From assembly GCF_004005845.1 (NCBI RefSeq), contig NZ_SADE01000001.1, positions 124,001 through 188,000 of the forward strand: DNA of 64,000 bases, read 5' to 3'. Source of the stretch: Hwanghaeella grinnelliae. GTDB taxonomy: Bacteria; Pseudomonadota; Alphaproteobacteria; UBA8366; Aestuariispiraceae. Shown one piece after another: positions 17,550 through 29,000 of the stretch. The first letter of the stretch is position 1. Every line of letters begins with the position of its first letter. The position numbers and the translations under genes were made by a program. A model generated the notes under the pieces. That model made no database searches, was not told the DNA's origin, and was given only the letters and a program-made list of their open reading frames with translations.

Positions 17550-19739
17550 GTGCGCGGCTCTTCAGCCGTGCTCGGTCTCGGCTTTTTGCTGTTCTCGTCC
17601 CTGCCGGCCTTTGCCTTGCCGTTGCAAGATGCGGTGCGGGGCGCGCTGCAGACGAATCCCGACATCGGGATTGTCGCGGAGAGCAGACGGGCCATCACAC
17701 ATGAATTGAACCAAGCGAGAGGCGGCTATTTGCCGAGGCTCGACCTGCGAACCGCCTATGGGGCTGAATACACGAACGACCGTACCACCCGGGGCAGGGA
17801 CAGTACCCTCGGCAACGGCCGAAGCCAGACCCTGGGTACATTCCAGTCCAGTCTGACATTGACCCAGATGCTGTTCGACGGGGACGAGACCTGGAACGAA
17901 GTACAGCGGCAAAAATCCCGGCTGGTTGCGGCCTCGCGCAGGGTCCGAGAAACGTCTGAATTTATCGCTCTGGATGCGGTCGAAGCCTATTTGGAAGCCT
18001 TACGTCAGCGGGAATTGACGCAACTTGCCTCCGACAACGTGGACGCTCATCGGCAGACGGTGGGACTGGTCGAGGCAAAGGCCTCCGGCGGGGCGGCGAC
18101 GGTTGCGGACATTCAGCAAGCACGCTCGCGTTTGGCGGCCTCTGAATCGACGCTTACGGAATCCAGAACGCGATTGCGGGATGCGGATGCGACCTATACC
18201 CGGATCGTTGGCGAGAATCCGAAAGAGTTGATCCGCCCGCTTGCGCCGACATGGGCTTTGCCGATCAGCATTGCCGGTGCGGTGGACATCGCCTTGCAGA
18301 ATAATCCGACCATTTCCGTCCTCAGGGCGGATCTTGAGACGGCGCGGGCCGAATTCGACGGTACTAAGTCGGGGTATCTGCCGACCGTGGAACTCGAATT
18401 GCGCGGCGGCTATGACGATAATCGGGAAGGAACCGTCGGAGCCGATTATGAGGGTACTGCGCTTGTCGTAATGAACTACAACCTTTTCAACGGTTTTCAG
18501 GACGTAAACCGGCGGAAGGAATTTCTGGCACGCATTGGTGAGAACCGACAACGTCTGAACCGTGCCGTGCGCTTGACTGAAGAAGAAATGCGTCTCGCCT
18601 GGAACGCATTGATCAGTGCGCGCGAAAGGGTTGCGGCGCAGACGCAGGAAGTCGATGCGAACGATCAGGTACGGCAGACCTACCGCCAGCAATTCGATTT
18701 GGGTGGTCGCAGCTTGCTGGAGTTGTTGGATGCGGAGAATGAATACTTCCTTGCCAAAGGAACCCTGATTAGTTCCGAGTTCGCAGAGATTTTCGCCGTG
18801 TACCGGATATTGGCCACTGCAGGGGCCTTGCTCGCCTCCATGGATGTGACGCCGATCGAAGAGGCCACGACGCCTTTCGACCCCATTCAGCCATATGAAA
18901 TCGACCAGGAACGTCAGTTGACCGACCCGGATTTTACGCGCCGGAAGGCTTTGCGGGACGTCGAGGGCGCTGCGCTTGAGCCAGGCGTTTTAGACCAATC
19001 ACCAACCCCCGTGTTTGATCCGAACTCGTTTTCCACGCCGGGGGAGATCATTGATCCAAATGCTGTCTTGGACCCCAATTCAGTTCTCGATCCGAATGCG
19101 GTTCTGGACCCGAATGCGCCGATAGCGCCCGAAGGCGCGGGTGATGTGCCCAACACGGGTCTGGAGGAGGACGCGGCAACTCTGGCGCCCCCCAACGCTC
19201 CCGGGTTGGAGCAACCGGCCGTTCCCGCGCTCCAGGAAAGGGCTCCCGAAAGTCTGACGCCACCATCGCTGGGGGCGCCTGCCCCCGAAACAACCGTCGA
19301 TCCGGTGGAACCGCCGTCAGCAAGGGTTGAACCCATAGACGAACCCGCGCCTTTGCCGTCCATTCAAACGACCGAACCACCGTTGCAACCACTGCCGGAG
19401 GGTCAATCGACTGGAACGACCCCGGCTCCGGAGCCGGAACCGCCGACGGCACTGCCGGCGCTTCCACCTGCGCCACCAGTGGCTCAGCCTGTTAATCCAC
19501 CAGCAAGCGCGTCGCCAGCCGGGGAAGGTGGATCCGAGGACGGGTCCGGTCTGAACGACGATATTTTTGATAGTTCAGGTCTGAATGTAATTCCCCCGAC
19601 CGAAACCGCAGGGCGTGCGACGGATCCACATTTTGTCGTAGACGACGGTGCGCGCGGTAGTGGCATGCCCGCCCGCTCCATGATTTTGGATATGCCCTGG
19701 GGTGGAACGTTGGGCGACGGATCGACGCCGGACCAATAA
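17550..19739 (+). CDS. TolC-family type I secretion outer-membrane protein with long proline-rich tail
   Basis: From the GTG at 17550 the protein has 729 residues and a signal peptide (LGLGFLLFSSLPAFA then LPLQDAV). An upstream GTG at 17403 gives 778, and the true start is uncertain. The body contains two OEP repeats, e.g. YLPRLDLRTAYGAEY, SSLTLTQMLFDG and YLPTVELELRGGYDDN then NYNLFNGFQD, and ends near ATAGALLASMDV, about the usual length of TolC. A further tail of about 295 residues, rich in Pro, Glu and Ala, carries four to five Asp-Pro-Asn units near DNA 19011-19121. TolC C-termini lie in the periplasm, so the tail is periplasmic. It sits directly before the giant adhesin and is probably its exit channel (LapE-like role). 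Confidence 0.85.
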   Translation: MRGSSAVLGLGFLLFSSLPAFALPLQDAVRGALQTNPDIGIVAESRRAITHELNQARGGYLPRLDLRTAYGAEYTNDRTTRGRDSTLGNGRSQTLGTFQSSLTLTQMLFDGDETWNEVQRQKSRLVAASRRVRETSEFIALDAVEAYLEALRQRELTQLASDNVDAHRQTVGLVEAKASGGAATVADIQQARSRLAASESTLTESRTRLRDADATYTRIVGENPKELIRPLAPTWALPISIAGAVDIALQNNPTISVLRADLETARAEFDGTKSGYLPTVELELRGGYDDNREGTVGADYEGTALVVMNYNLFNGFQDVNRRKEFLARIGENRQRLNRAVRLTEEEMRLAWNALISARERVAAQTQEVDANDQVRQTYRQQFDLGGRSLLELLDAENEYFLAKGTLISSEFAEIFAVYRILATAGALLASMDVTPIEEATTPFDPIQPYEIDQERQLTDPDFTRRKALRDVEGAALEPGVLDQSPTPVFDPNSFSTPGEIIDPNAVLDPNSVLDPNAVLDPNAPIAPEGAGDVPNTGLEEDAATLAPPNAPGLEQPAVPALQERAPESLTPPSLGAPAPETTVDPVEPPSARVEPIDEPAPLPSIQTTEPPLQPLPEGQSTGTTPAPEPEPPTALPALPPAPPVAQPVNPPASASPAGEGGSEDGSGLNDDIFDSSGLNVIPPTETAGRATDPHFVVDDGARGSGMPARSMILDMPWGGTLGDGSTPDQ

Positions 19740-20072
19740 AAACGCTAATGACCGGCGCCCCGTCTGTGCCGACCCATGTCAGCCTGGCCGCCAATGCGGC
19801 GTCATCCCTCAATACACGCACTCCGCAAGAACGAGATAACGTATTGGATTAACGTCTCTTTCAATTAATAAAAAGGAATTATCTAAAATTTTAGATAAAT
19901 ATTTATCAATTATTTGGCTCTCACGCTTCAAATGCCCATATGTATTGTCCATAAGCAGTCTCGGCGGACATGCGTCTTGATGATGCGTCTGCTGCATATG
20001 TGGCCCGGTTTTTCGGAATGTTTTTTTTCGATTTTTTGGGCCCACAATTGAAAATGGAAAGTATTTCGACAG
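19740..20072. other. AT-rich intergenic region upstream of the adhesin
   Basis: This 333-base gap is strikingly AT-rich from about 19840 to 20060 in an otherwise GC-rich region. It contains overlapping palindromes at 19879-19907, several T-runs (for example near 20022-20029 and 20032-20038) and a GGAAAG possible ribosome site about 11 bases before the adhesin ATG. It most likely holds the adhesin promoter with its operator sites and a long 5' leader. No small gene is convincing on either strand. Confidence 0.55.
19879..19907. promoter_or_regulatory. Two overlapping perfect palindromes, putative operator
   Basis: A perfect 20-base palindrome with half-site TTATCTAAAA lies at 19879-19898. It overlaps a perfect 14-base palindrome with half-site GATAAAT at 19894-19907, and the two share the GATAA core. 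The arrangement suggests cooperative binding of a dimeric regulator about 170 bases before the adhesin start codon. The regulator is not identifiable from the sites. Confidence 0.5.
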
Positions 20073-23000
20073 ATGGCCGTAGAGAATTCGATCCCCGTCG
20101 CCGGATATACCAATGGTGCGGACAGCGCCTTTGACTATATTTCGGAAAATCACGAACGGGCAGGGTCAGCCCTGGATGTCGCTGATGTGGCGCCGGGTGA
20201 AACCGTTCGTATCGATGTGGATCCCGGCCAGGCATTGCGGCCCGGTTTTGATGTCACCGGCGCGACGATTACGCGTGACGGCAGTATCATCACCATCAGC
20301 TTGCCGAATGGCGGCACGATTGAACTCACCGGTCCGTCGCCCGATGCCTTTACCGACGACCCGCCCTTGCTTCTCCAGCCGGAGCCGGCCTTTACGGAAA
20401 TGAAGGCCCGGTTCGAGGCTACCAGCGATGGGGAAGAAAAAGTCGAGCTAACGTCCGCGCAGGATGGCACGGCCCTCGAAGTGCCGCGCCCGCTTCCAGG
20501 CGAAACGGACGAGTATGAGATTGAACCCGGGCAGACCGTCATCCTAGGTTTCAAATTGGATGAAGTGGAAGTTCTCCAAACCGAAACCGACATCATTCTT
20601 ATCTTCGACGACGGCGCACAGATTACACTGTCCGCACTTGTCGGGATGGCGCTTGGGGAGAATCCGCCAAACTTTGTCGAGCCGGGCGGGACCTTGATTT
20701 CATCTGCCGAGCTGCTCGAGTTGGCCGGCGATATGACGGCGCTTGCCGAAACCCTGGACGGAATCGAAACGGCCGCTGGTGCTGGTGATGTCGCGCCTGT
20801 CACGAATTTCGGCTTCGGTGCGACCTTCGGGGACAGCGGTTTCGATAGTGGCAATGGCCAATCCAGCGGCACCACGCCCGGCGGTGGCGGCGGCGGTGGC
20901 GGCGGCGGTGGCGGCGGTGGCGGTGGCGGTGCTTCCGCCTCTGGCGGTGGAGGTGGCCCGGGTCCAGGCCCAGGGCCAATTCCCACGCCGCCCACAGTGG
21001 ACACAATACCGGAAATTTCGGCGATCCCGCTCACCTTCGGGGAAGAAACGCTCGATGTTGTCATTCCGCCGATCGAATTCCCTGATGCATTGCTGTCGGT
21101 TGATTTTGGCGACGATGGGGCCGCTTCCGGCGCGCCGGTCACTTTCGCGACGACCACGCTGACCGATCTTGATGCGCTCAGCCTCACCTCCGGTGGCGAC
21201 AGTCTCTCCTTCCAGCTTTCCGCCGACGGTACCGAAATCGTTGCGACGGCTGGAACACCCCCGGTGACGGTTTTTGTGGTGGAAATCGTGACGGCAGGGG
21301 ATAGCTATTCCTACAGTTTTGATCTGCAGGGGCCGCTGGATCATGCCGCCGGGGAAGGGGCGAATACGCTCGCCTTGCCGATCACGGTCCAAGCAGAGGA
21401 TGCGGACGGTTCGACCGCATCGGCTTCGTTCGACGTTACCGTCGTTGATGGCATGCCGAAAGTCGTGTCCTTCGGGCCGACCTTGTCTGCTGAAAACGCC
21501 TCCGTCGACGAAGACGATCTTGCTGCTGGATCCGATGGCGGCCAAGCGACAGTTGTCTCAGGCAGTCTGGGCCTGACCGGCGATCTGATTACTCTGGATT
21601 ATGGAACGGATGGCCCGGCACCTGGTGCGCCGGATGCGCTTAACGTTGGCGATTTCGATCTGGTTCTATCCGGAACGCCGCCGGAAGGTTTGACGTCAAA
21701 CGGCGTTGCGGTGACCTACAGCGCCTTTGATCCCGCGACCGGAACGATTACCGCGTCCGCGGGCGGGCAAACGGTGTTTACCGTGACCGTGAAAGCCGAT
21801 GGCACCTACGATTTCAATTTGATGGCGCCGCTCGACCACCCGACAGGCGCCGGTCAGAATTCTCTCGATCTGGGCTTTACAGTGACGGCTTCTCCGTCGG
21901 CCGCGACAATTGCAAGCGTTCTCGATGCGGATGGCGATGCCGTTTCCTTGGACGGGGACAGCAATATCAGCCGCGGTTTCTCGGTCACCGTTGTGGATGA
22001 CGTTCCGAGCATTGCCGAAAACGACGCATTGCAGGTGAAAGAAGCCAGCGGACAGGCGATCGGCGGCGATGTCCTGGCATCTGTCACTGAGGGGGCGGAT
22101 GGCGTGACCCTCACCGGTTTCACCTATACCGACGTAAATGGTGATCTGCAGGCCGGCACATTCGGTACGCCGGTGGCGACCCAATTCGGTACGCTGACAG
22201 TGAATTCAGACGGAACCTGGTCCTACACGGCGACGAATGCCGCTGATAACGACGACGTGCCGGAAGCCGACGGCTTCATATATACGCTGACCGATGCGGA
22301 TGGCGATGAAGTGACCGCAGTCCAGGCAATTGAAGTTCTGGATAGTGGCGCACCGGCCCTCAGTGCAACAGGGGCAACGGTCGACGAAGCCGACATCACC
22401 GATACGGCGGGTCAGGATATCTCCGTCACCTTTGGTGCGGACGGTGCCGGTTCGGTCACTTTGGCGGATACGACGGCGGATCTCGATGCGGCGGGCTTCA
22501 CGTCAAATGGTGAGGCGGTCACTTTCAGCCTGTCCAACGATGGTTTGACACTTATTGGATCGGCGAACGGCAGCACCGTCGTGACGATTGCGATCAGCGG
22601 CAACGCCACCGACGGATTCCGCTACGATGCGACCCTGACGGGCGCGCTGGATCATCCGGCCGGTGATGCGGATCTGTCCTTGCCGATCACCATCGTCGCC
22701 ACGGATGGCGACGGGACGCAGACCAGTGCCGGCGCATCAATCGCGATCACGGACGATGGTCCGGTCGCTGCGAATGACGCAACCATTGTCGTGAAGGAAT
22801 CCGCCGGCCCGATCGGTACTGACCAGGGTGCGGCGAACCTGTTGGCGAATGACGACATGGGTGCGGATGGCGGGGAACTCGCCTCTTTCACCTATACGGA
22901 CGAAAATGGTCAGTCCGCAACGGCGGACGCCGGATCGACGGTCGATACGCAATATGGCTCGCTCACTGTCAACGCGGATGGCACTTGGTCCTACACGCCG

Positions 23001-26000
23001 GGTGCGGCTCCGAACAATACCTCAGGCGCGTCCGACGGATTTACCTACACAATTCGCGACGCCGACGGTGACGAATCGACCGCGACGCAAGGCATCACAC
23101 TGACGGATGATTTCGCCCCGGTTGTCGATTTTGGAACGGGCAAGAAGGACATCTTCCTCCATCTGGATGAGGATGATCTGGCAGCAGGTACGGACGGGAC
23201 CGGCCCGACGACGGTTGGCGATACCATCCTGGTCAAGGTTGGGGCCGACGGTCTGGAATCGGTCACGATAGCCCAATCAACTGTCGACATACTGAACCAG
23301 GCGACATTGAAGTCCGGCGGGTCGGATATCGATTTCACCTTGTCGGCGGATGGTACGGTAATGACCGGCACTGCCGGTGGTGAGACGATCCTGACGGTGG
23401 CCGTCACGGGCAATCCGACCGATGGCTTCCGTTTTGATGTAACTCTCTCGGGTCCGATCGACCATCATCCGGCTTTTGGAGAAAACTCCACAGGCACAAT
23501 GCCGCTGACCTTCGTCGCAACGGATGGAGACGGGACCACAGGCCAGGACCGCGCTTTCCTGTTCATCAAGGATGACGTTCCGACATTGACCAACGATACG
23601 GTGGTGACGGTTGCGGAGTCCGGCGGGGTCGCGACGACGGGTGACCTTCTGGCAGGCGCGGAACTTGGCGCGGATGACGGCAACGGTCTGTCGGTTTCCG
23701 GTTTCACCTATACGGACGACACCGGCGAGACGCAGCAAGGCGTTCTGGGTCAGGAGATGGATACCCAGTACGGTAAGCTGACCGTTAACGCGGACGGCAC
23801 GTGGAGCTATACGGCTGACGAGGCGGCGGATCAGACCGATGGACCGGTGGCCGACGACTTCACCTACAGCATTGTGGATGGTGATGGAGACGTCGCCTCT
23901 GCGATCCAGAATATCGACATCATCGACAGCGGTTCGGCGCCGACGATCGACCCGGAAGGGGATGTTTTCGGCGGCACGGTTGCGGAAGCCGGGTTGGAAG
24001 ACGGTGCGGTCGTTCTGACCCAGCAGGCGGAAGTCGCCTTCGGGCCGGACGGTCCTGCCTCGGAAGATCCGGTCGTGTTCTCGGCCGATACTGTTTCGAC
24101 GCTGACCGATCGCGGCCTGACGTCCGCCGGGACGGCATTGTCTTACAGTGTGTCCGAAGATGGCAGGACGGTCACCGCAACGGCCAATGGCGGGACGGTG
24201 TTTACAATTGAACTTGGTAATGTCGCTTTGGCGGATGCCGAAGGAAACGCGACCTACGATTACACGTTCACGCTGGAATCCCCGCTGGATCACACCGGCG
24301 CGGAAGGCGAGGCGATCGACGGTATCCTCTTCCCGGTTGTCATCACCGACGGCGACGGCACACAGACGGCAACCGAGGTTACAATCAATGTAACCGACGA
24401 TGCACCGGGTGCCGCCGACGACGTGTTGGTGTCGGTCCAAGAAGCTTCCGATGCTGTCGGCACGGATTCGGGCGCGGATAATCTTTTGGCGAATGATGAC
24501 TTGGGGGCCGATGGCGGCGAACTTGTCTCCTTTGCCTATACGGATGGCAATGGCCTGCCGGCGACGGCATCGGCCGGCAGCACGGTTGCCACGCAGTTCG
24601 GGTCGCTGACGGTTAATGCGAACGGCACGTGGTCTTACACACCGGGCGTCGCCGCGAACAATGCAGGCGGGGTCTCTGACGGCTTCACCTATACGGTTCG
24701 CGACGCGGACGGCGACGAAGCCAGCGCCACGCAGGGGATCACGATCACTGATAGCGGTGCGCCGGTGTTGAGCACCAGTGGCGCCACGGTCGAGGAAGCC
24801 GACATTACCGATACGGCGGGTCAGACGATCGAGGTCACCTTTGGTGCGGATGGTGCTGGTTCGGTCACTTTGGCAGATACGACGGCGGATCTCGATGCGG
24901 CGGGCTTCACGTCAAACGGTGAGGCGGTCACTTTCAGCCTCTCCAACGATGGTTTGACACTGATTGGATCGGCGAACGGCAGTACCGTTGTGACGATTGC
25001 GATCAGCGGCAATGCTTCCGATGGGTTCCGGTACGATGCGACCCTGACGGGCGCGTTGGACCACCCGGCGGGTGATGCGGATCTGTCCCTGCCGATCACG
25101 ATTGTTGCCACGGATGGCGACGGCACGCAGTCGAGTGCCGATACCTCGATCGCCATCACGGATGACGGTCCCGTTGCGTCTGACGACGCGGCGGTTACGG
25201 TTGAGGAAGATGCCGGCGCGGTCGGCACGGCCCAAGGTGCGGCTAATCTGTTGTCGAATGACGATCTTGGCGCGGATGGCGGCGAGCTTGCCGCGTTCAC
25301 CTATACGAATGCGAACGGCGAGTCTGCGACGGCGGATGCCGGATCGACGGTCGATACGCAATATGGTTCGCTCACCGTGAACGCGGATGGCACTTGGTCG
25401 TATACGCCGGGTGCAGCGCCGAACAATGAGGCAGGCGCGGAAGACGGGTTCACTTATACCGTCAGAGATGCGGATGGCGACGAGGCGACGGCGGTCCAAA
25501 GCATTACGCTGACCGACGATCATGCCCCGGTGGTCAGCTTCGGCCAGGGCAGTGACTTCACAAGGGTCGGATTAGACGAAGATGATCTGTCGACAGGTAC
25601 GGACGGGACCGGCCCGACGACGGTTGGCGATACCATCCTGGTCAATGTGGGGGTCGACGGTCTGGCGTCGGTGACGATCGCGCAGTCGACGGCAGACCTG
25701 CTGAACCAGGTTACTCTGAAGTCCGGCGGTGAAGACCTCGAATTCTCAATTTCCGAAGACGGGACTGTGATGACCGCTACGGCGGGTGGCGAGACGATCC
25801 TGACTGTGACTGTGAGCGGCAACCCGACCGATGGGTTCCGGTATGACGTGAGCTTGTCCGGTCCGATCGACCATTATCCGGCCTTTGGTGAGAATACGAC
25901 GGGCACAATGCCGCTGACCTTCGTCGCAACCGATGGCGACGGAACGACAGGTGAGGCGAGCGCTTACTTGTTCGTCAAGGACGATGTGCCGACATTGACC

Positions 26001-29000
26001 AACGATACGGTGGTGACAGTTGCGGAGTCCGGCGGAGTCGCGACGACAGGTGACCTTCTGGCAGGCGCGGAACTTGGCGCGGACGACGGCAACGGGCTGT
26101 CGGTTTCCGGCTTCACCTATACGGACGACACCGGCGAGACGCAGCAAGGCGTTCTGGGTCAGGAGATGGATACCCAGTACGGCAAGCTGACCGTTAGCGC
26201 GGACGGCACGTGGAGCTATACGGCCGACGAGGCGGCGGATCAGACCGATGGTCCGGTGGCCGACGGCTTCACCTACAGCATTGTGGATGGTGATGGAGAC
26301 GTTGCTTCCGCGGTACAGGCGATTGAGATCATCGACAGCGGTTCAGCGCCGACGATCGACCCGGAAGGGGATGTTTTCGGCGGCACGGTTGCGGAAGCCG
26401 GGTTGGAAGACGGTGCGGTCGTTCTAACCCAGCAGGCGGAAGTCGCCTTCGGGCCGGACGGTCCTGCCTCGGAAGATCCGGTCGTGTTCTCGGCCGATAT
26501 TGTTTCGACGCTGACCGATCGCGGCCTGACCTCCGCCGGGACGGCATTGTCTTACAGTGTGTCCGAAGACGGTAAGACGGTCACCGCGACGGCCAATGGC
26601 GGGACCGTGTTCACAATTGAACTTGGTAATGTCGCTTTGGCGGATGCCGAAGGCAACGCGACCTACGATTACACGTTCACGCTTGAATCCTCGCTGGATC
26701 ACACCGGCGCGGAAGGCGAGGCGATCGAAGGAATTTTGTTCCCGGTCGTCATCACCGACGGCGACGGTACCCAGACGGCAACCGAGGTTACAATCAATGT
26801 AACGGATGATGACCCGGTAGCTTCTGACGATACCGGTGTCTCGCTGCAGGAAGGCAATTACTCCGTCGATAGCAATGTCATGGACAATGACGATGCCGGG
26901 GCCGATGGCGGTGTGCTTGTGTCTTTCACTTATACGGATGCGGATGGTGTCGAGCAGACGGCGCCCGCGGGTGACACGGTACAGACCCAGTTGGGCACCT
27001 TGACGGTGAATGCCGATGGCAGTTGGAGCTTTGACGCGGACTTGAACGCTGTCGGCGACTTGACCGCGGCGGCAGATGCCGGGTTCACCTATGTCATCCA
27101 GGACGGCGATGGTGATACGGCGTCGGCGACCCAAGGCATTACCATTGATGCGCCTTTGGATGCGCAGGCTACCGTCACCGTGTCTGCCGAAGGCGATGAA
27201 GACGCGATGATCCCGTTGGTGATAACGGTGGACCCGATTGGGGAGTCGGAGTTCCTGCAGGTCGTGGATGTCACGATTTCGAACCTGCCGGCGGATGTCA
27301 CATTGTTCGACGCGAGCGGCATCGAGATTGCCGTCATCGATGGATCGGCGACCGTGGGTGTGGACGCGCTGCAAGGATTGCAGATCCAACGCGGTGCGAA
27401 TATCAGCAACGACATTCAAGGCTTACAGGTTACCGCCCGGGTCGAGAATATAGCGCTTGGGACCACGACCGACTCGGTTGCGACGGGTACTGTTGTTGTT
27501 CATGCGGTTGCCGATGACCCGACGCTGACGGCTTCCGCAACGGTGGTCGACGATGCGACGGGGGCCGGCGGCGGCAACGACAATGGTTGGGGTAACGGCG
27601 ATGACAATGCCCCGGGTGGAAGCGAGCACCATAACAATGCCGAGAACGCCGGTGGGAACGACAACAACATGGGCAATTCCCCCGGCAATAGCGGCCATGG
27701 GGCCGGCGAGGGGGCTATCGCCGGGACGGACAGCGCCGATGTCATGCGCGGCACCGCAAACGATGATGTAATACTCGCCGGCAGTGGCGACGACACCGTT
27801 TATGGAAGAGGTGGTGACGACGACATCAAGGGCGAAGCCGGTGATGACGTTATCTATGGCGACCATTATGCGGGGACCGGTGATATCTCGTTCGAGATTA
27901 GTGCCGGCCTGACGGATCTGGATGGTTCGGAAAGCCTGTCGCTTACGATGAGTGGCCTTCCCGATACGGGAACGCTGAGCAACGCACAGGGCGATATCAT
28001 CCCGATCGTGGGCGGAATCGCCGTTCTGACCGGCGTGCAGTTGAATGGTCTTGTCCTGACGGTGGATGCGGATCAACCCGCTTTCACCGTAACGGTCGAA
28101 GCGCAAAGCACGGATACAGATCCGGACGACGGTGCAACGGACCAATCTGCGGTCGTCACCCGTGTCTTGGAAATCGTGCCGAGTCCCGCCGGTGAAGCGG
28201 GTGACGATACCCTGCAAGGCGGGGGTGGCTCCGACGTCATTTACGGCAATGATGGCGATGATGTCATCCAGGGCGATGGTACGGGAACCACGACCAGCGC
28301 GTTGGGCGGCAACCTTCTCGTCAACGGCGACTTCGAGGCTGGAGTCACAGGAGTCGGCGGGAATCTGGACGTGCCGGGATGGCATGTGCATGACAGTCTG
28401 GTTGAGGTTCGTCTTTCCCGCATGGGGGGGGATGACAGAGGCAATCAGGTCATAGATGCCGAAGGTAAAGGGTTCACAAAGATTTCCCAGTCGGTGGACG
28501 GATTGGAACCGGGCCAGGCCCTCCATCTAAACTTCGACACGGCGGGCCGACGTGGCGCCAACCATCAGGAAGCAGACGGGTTCCGTGTGTCCTGGAACGG
28601 CGAAGTGGTGGCGGAAGTTGCCGACTTGCATGGAGTATCAACATTTTCCTTCGATCTGATTGCAGGTTCCGGCGACGGTACCGATACGCTGATGTTCGAA
28701 GGAATTGGTGATTTTAGCAAAAAAGGCGCGCTTTTGGACAATGTTTCCCTGCGCCCGGTGACCGACATTGAGAATGTTCCCGGTGACGATCAATTGCATG
28801 GCGGGGCCGGCAATGACGACGTCGCTGGAAATGCCGGTAATGACTGGATCGTCGGCGGGACGGATGATGGCGAAATCGACGTTCACAGCACATTGGACGC
28901 AACCTTTGTCAGTTCCAGTGCCGGCTATAACAATACCATCGGTTATTACGTAAAGGGCGAAGACGGTGAGCCAACGGTCGGGAAGGTTCTTTGGGCCAAT

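Noticed and set aside
20020-20040. T-runs before the adhesin as a terminator of the TolC-type transcript
   Set aside because: No stable GC stem directly precedes the T-runs, so they are better explained as part of an AT-rich control region.
22341-26814. Regular repeats that might be mistaken for a CRISPR array
   Set aside because: The repeats are long, in frame and encode adhesin modules. There are no short repeats separated by unique spacers and no cas genes.
23277-28526. Long open frames on the minus strand within the adhesin (for example 23277-24440, 26424-27419, 27423-28526)
   Set aside because: They are antisense shadows of a repetitive GC-rich gene. They have Arg/Gly-rich low-complexity translations, repeat with the adhesin period and lack ribosome sites or families.
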